Below are positions 63,041-64,000 of a stretch of DNA of 64,000 nt, piece after piece (position 1 is the stretch's first letter; each line of letters starts with the position of its first letter). The DNA is taken from assembly GCF_000524195.1 (NCBI RefSeq), contig NW_020170429.1:456409-520408 (forward strand). The letters run 5' to 3'. A program made the translations under genes and the position numbers. Source of the stretch: Echinococcus granulosus. Its lineage: Eukaryota; Platyhelminthes; Cestoda; Cyclophyllidea; Taeniidae. The notes below the pieces were generated by a model that ran no database searches, was not told the origin of the DNA, and worked only from the letters and a program-made list of their open reading frames with translations.

Positions 63041-64000
63041 CTGATCACACAGTCAGGTTTTTTTTGTGATCCCCACGAGCCACCCTAACGTCACAAGCAG
63101 AAACGCACCATTTCTTTTGACTACGAATTATAGTGAGGTGCTTTAATGACTGCGATTTTCAAATGAATACAAGTATCCGTAGATTTACAATTGTTGTGAA
63201 AGCAAAAGGATACCATTCCAATTGAAAACAAATTCGTTGCTAAGGTAATTAGGAACCATGGATAAATGATATCACTAGATCATGAATGATAATAGAAAAA
63301 GTAGTAAGATTTACGTTTTGACATGTAAATACACCAACAAAATTTAAGCAGGAAAAAGAACCTATGAGGATAAAAAGCTTTACGAGTAGGAACATCTTAA
63401 GCCCTAGAAATGAGACCGAGAGACATGCCTTTGGGAAAAAATTAAAGGTACTGTATTACATTCCACTTTCAGGTACAGTGCTTCTAGTAAACTCTTAAAA
63501 ACGAGTAAATACCTACATTCGATCTATCTCAAAGAGAATACTTACTTATTCCCTTGTAACTAGGCATTAAGGAGATTGTAGAGAATTACCTCCAAGCTCA
63601 ACGGTACCGAGTACTTCAGTTTGCTTCTCCCTTGGAAACAACGGCCTACATCATGAATTTATTTAACTCCGTTACAAGTCGAAATTAGTAAAAGTGCTTG
63701 AGAGTTGATAATTGTTTAACCGTGCAGTTAGCTAAGCAAGTCCTTCCATCATCGTGGTTTGTACTTCCATCTTAGCGGCCACGCCTACGTTAATAATAGG
63801 TCTTCTGCCATGCCAACTTCAGGAAAGCCTCGGGATGATACTGGCAACACATATTTGCACAATCAAAAGCTACACAACTAAGACAATTCGATATTTTAAG
63901 GCATCATTTCATCATTCCGGACTTTGACTAAACATAACCTACTCTTTACCTCCCACGACGATCAATTCCAACTTCATAAGCACAACCCTCTCAATCACTC
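63041..64000. other. Upstream intron or flank of the UBTD-like gene
   Basis: No exon encoding the conserved N-terminal UBTD block was found. The only recognisable feature is a TRIM LTR fragment at about 63715-63850. Confidence 0.4.
63715..63850 (+). repeat. TRIM LTR fragment T10
   Basis: GTTTAACCGTGCAG, then ACGCCTACGTTAATAATAGG and CTTCAGGAAAGCCTCGGGATGATACTGGCA, follows the start, middle and end of the TRIM LTR with an internal deletion. Antisense to the UBTD-like gene. Confidence 0.45.

Noticed and set aside
1..64000. CRISPR array, bacterial operon or prophage features
   Set aside because: No spaced direct repeats, no Shine-Dalgarno-led gene strings; the gene structure is eukaryotic throughout.

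Overview
This is a scaffold window from an intron-rich animal genome with one 100-base assembly gap. It is most likely from a parasitic flatworm, and probably a taeniid tapeworm. Three things support that: compact GT-AG genes separated by AT-rich DNA; a probable two-gene operon of the kind resolved by spliced-leader trans-splicing; and at least ten copies of a ~1 kb terminal-repeat element (LTRs of roughly 200 bp, no coding capacity) that looks like the TRIM elements described from Echinococcus and Taenia. The taxon is inferred from architecture; no sequence was compared with a database.

Layout. At 1-1596 (minus) lies the 5' part of ANAPC4, nine exons resolved. Directly upstream of it at 1694-2407 (minus) is an intronless metaxin-2 gene, only 97 bp from the ANAPC4 start. 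Facing away on the plus strand are a small hydrophobic ORF (2924-3100) and a seven-exon LEM-domain inner-nuclear-membrane protein (3163-4814). From 4836 to 9658 there is repeat-rich intergenic DNA holding one reverse TRIM copy. From 36802 down to 9659 (minus) runs a long gene that opens with a p190-RhoGAP-type GTPase domain. A 5' block (30670-36802) and a 3' block (9659-23415) are each joined exon by exon with matching phases, and the two blocks are themselves phase-compatible. Its introns hold a decayed Ty3/Gypsy element and several TRIM fragments. A fully resolved seven-exon gene for an unrecognised 1150-residue C2H2 zinc-finger protein occupies 39082-48231 (minus). Upstream, also on the minus strand, come the 3' end of an unrecognised gene (48722-57605), a candidate type II membrane protein (59733-60392), and the C-terminal exon of a UBTD1/UBTD2-type ubiquitin-like protein (62221-63040).

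The recognised genes are conserved eukaryotic housekeeping functions: cell-cycle ubiquitin ligase, mitochondrial outer-membrane import, nuclear envelope, Rho/GTPase signalling and ubiquitin-like signalling. I see no pathway linking them beyond the MTX2-ANAPC4 pair. The most notable points are that operon candidate, the unusual p190-like architecture (no FF domains, no RhoGAP domain seen), the orphan zinc-finger protein, and the TRIM/Gypsy relationship, with every intronic element lying antisense to its host gene.
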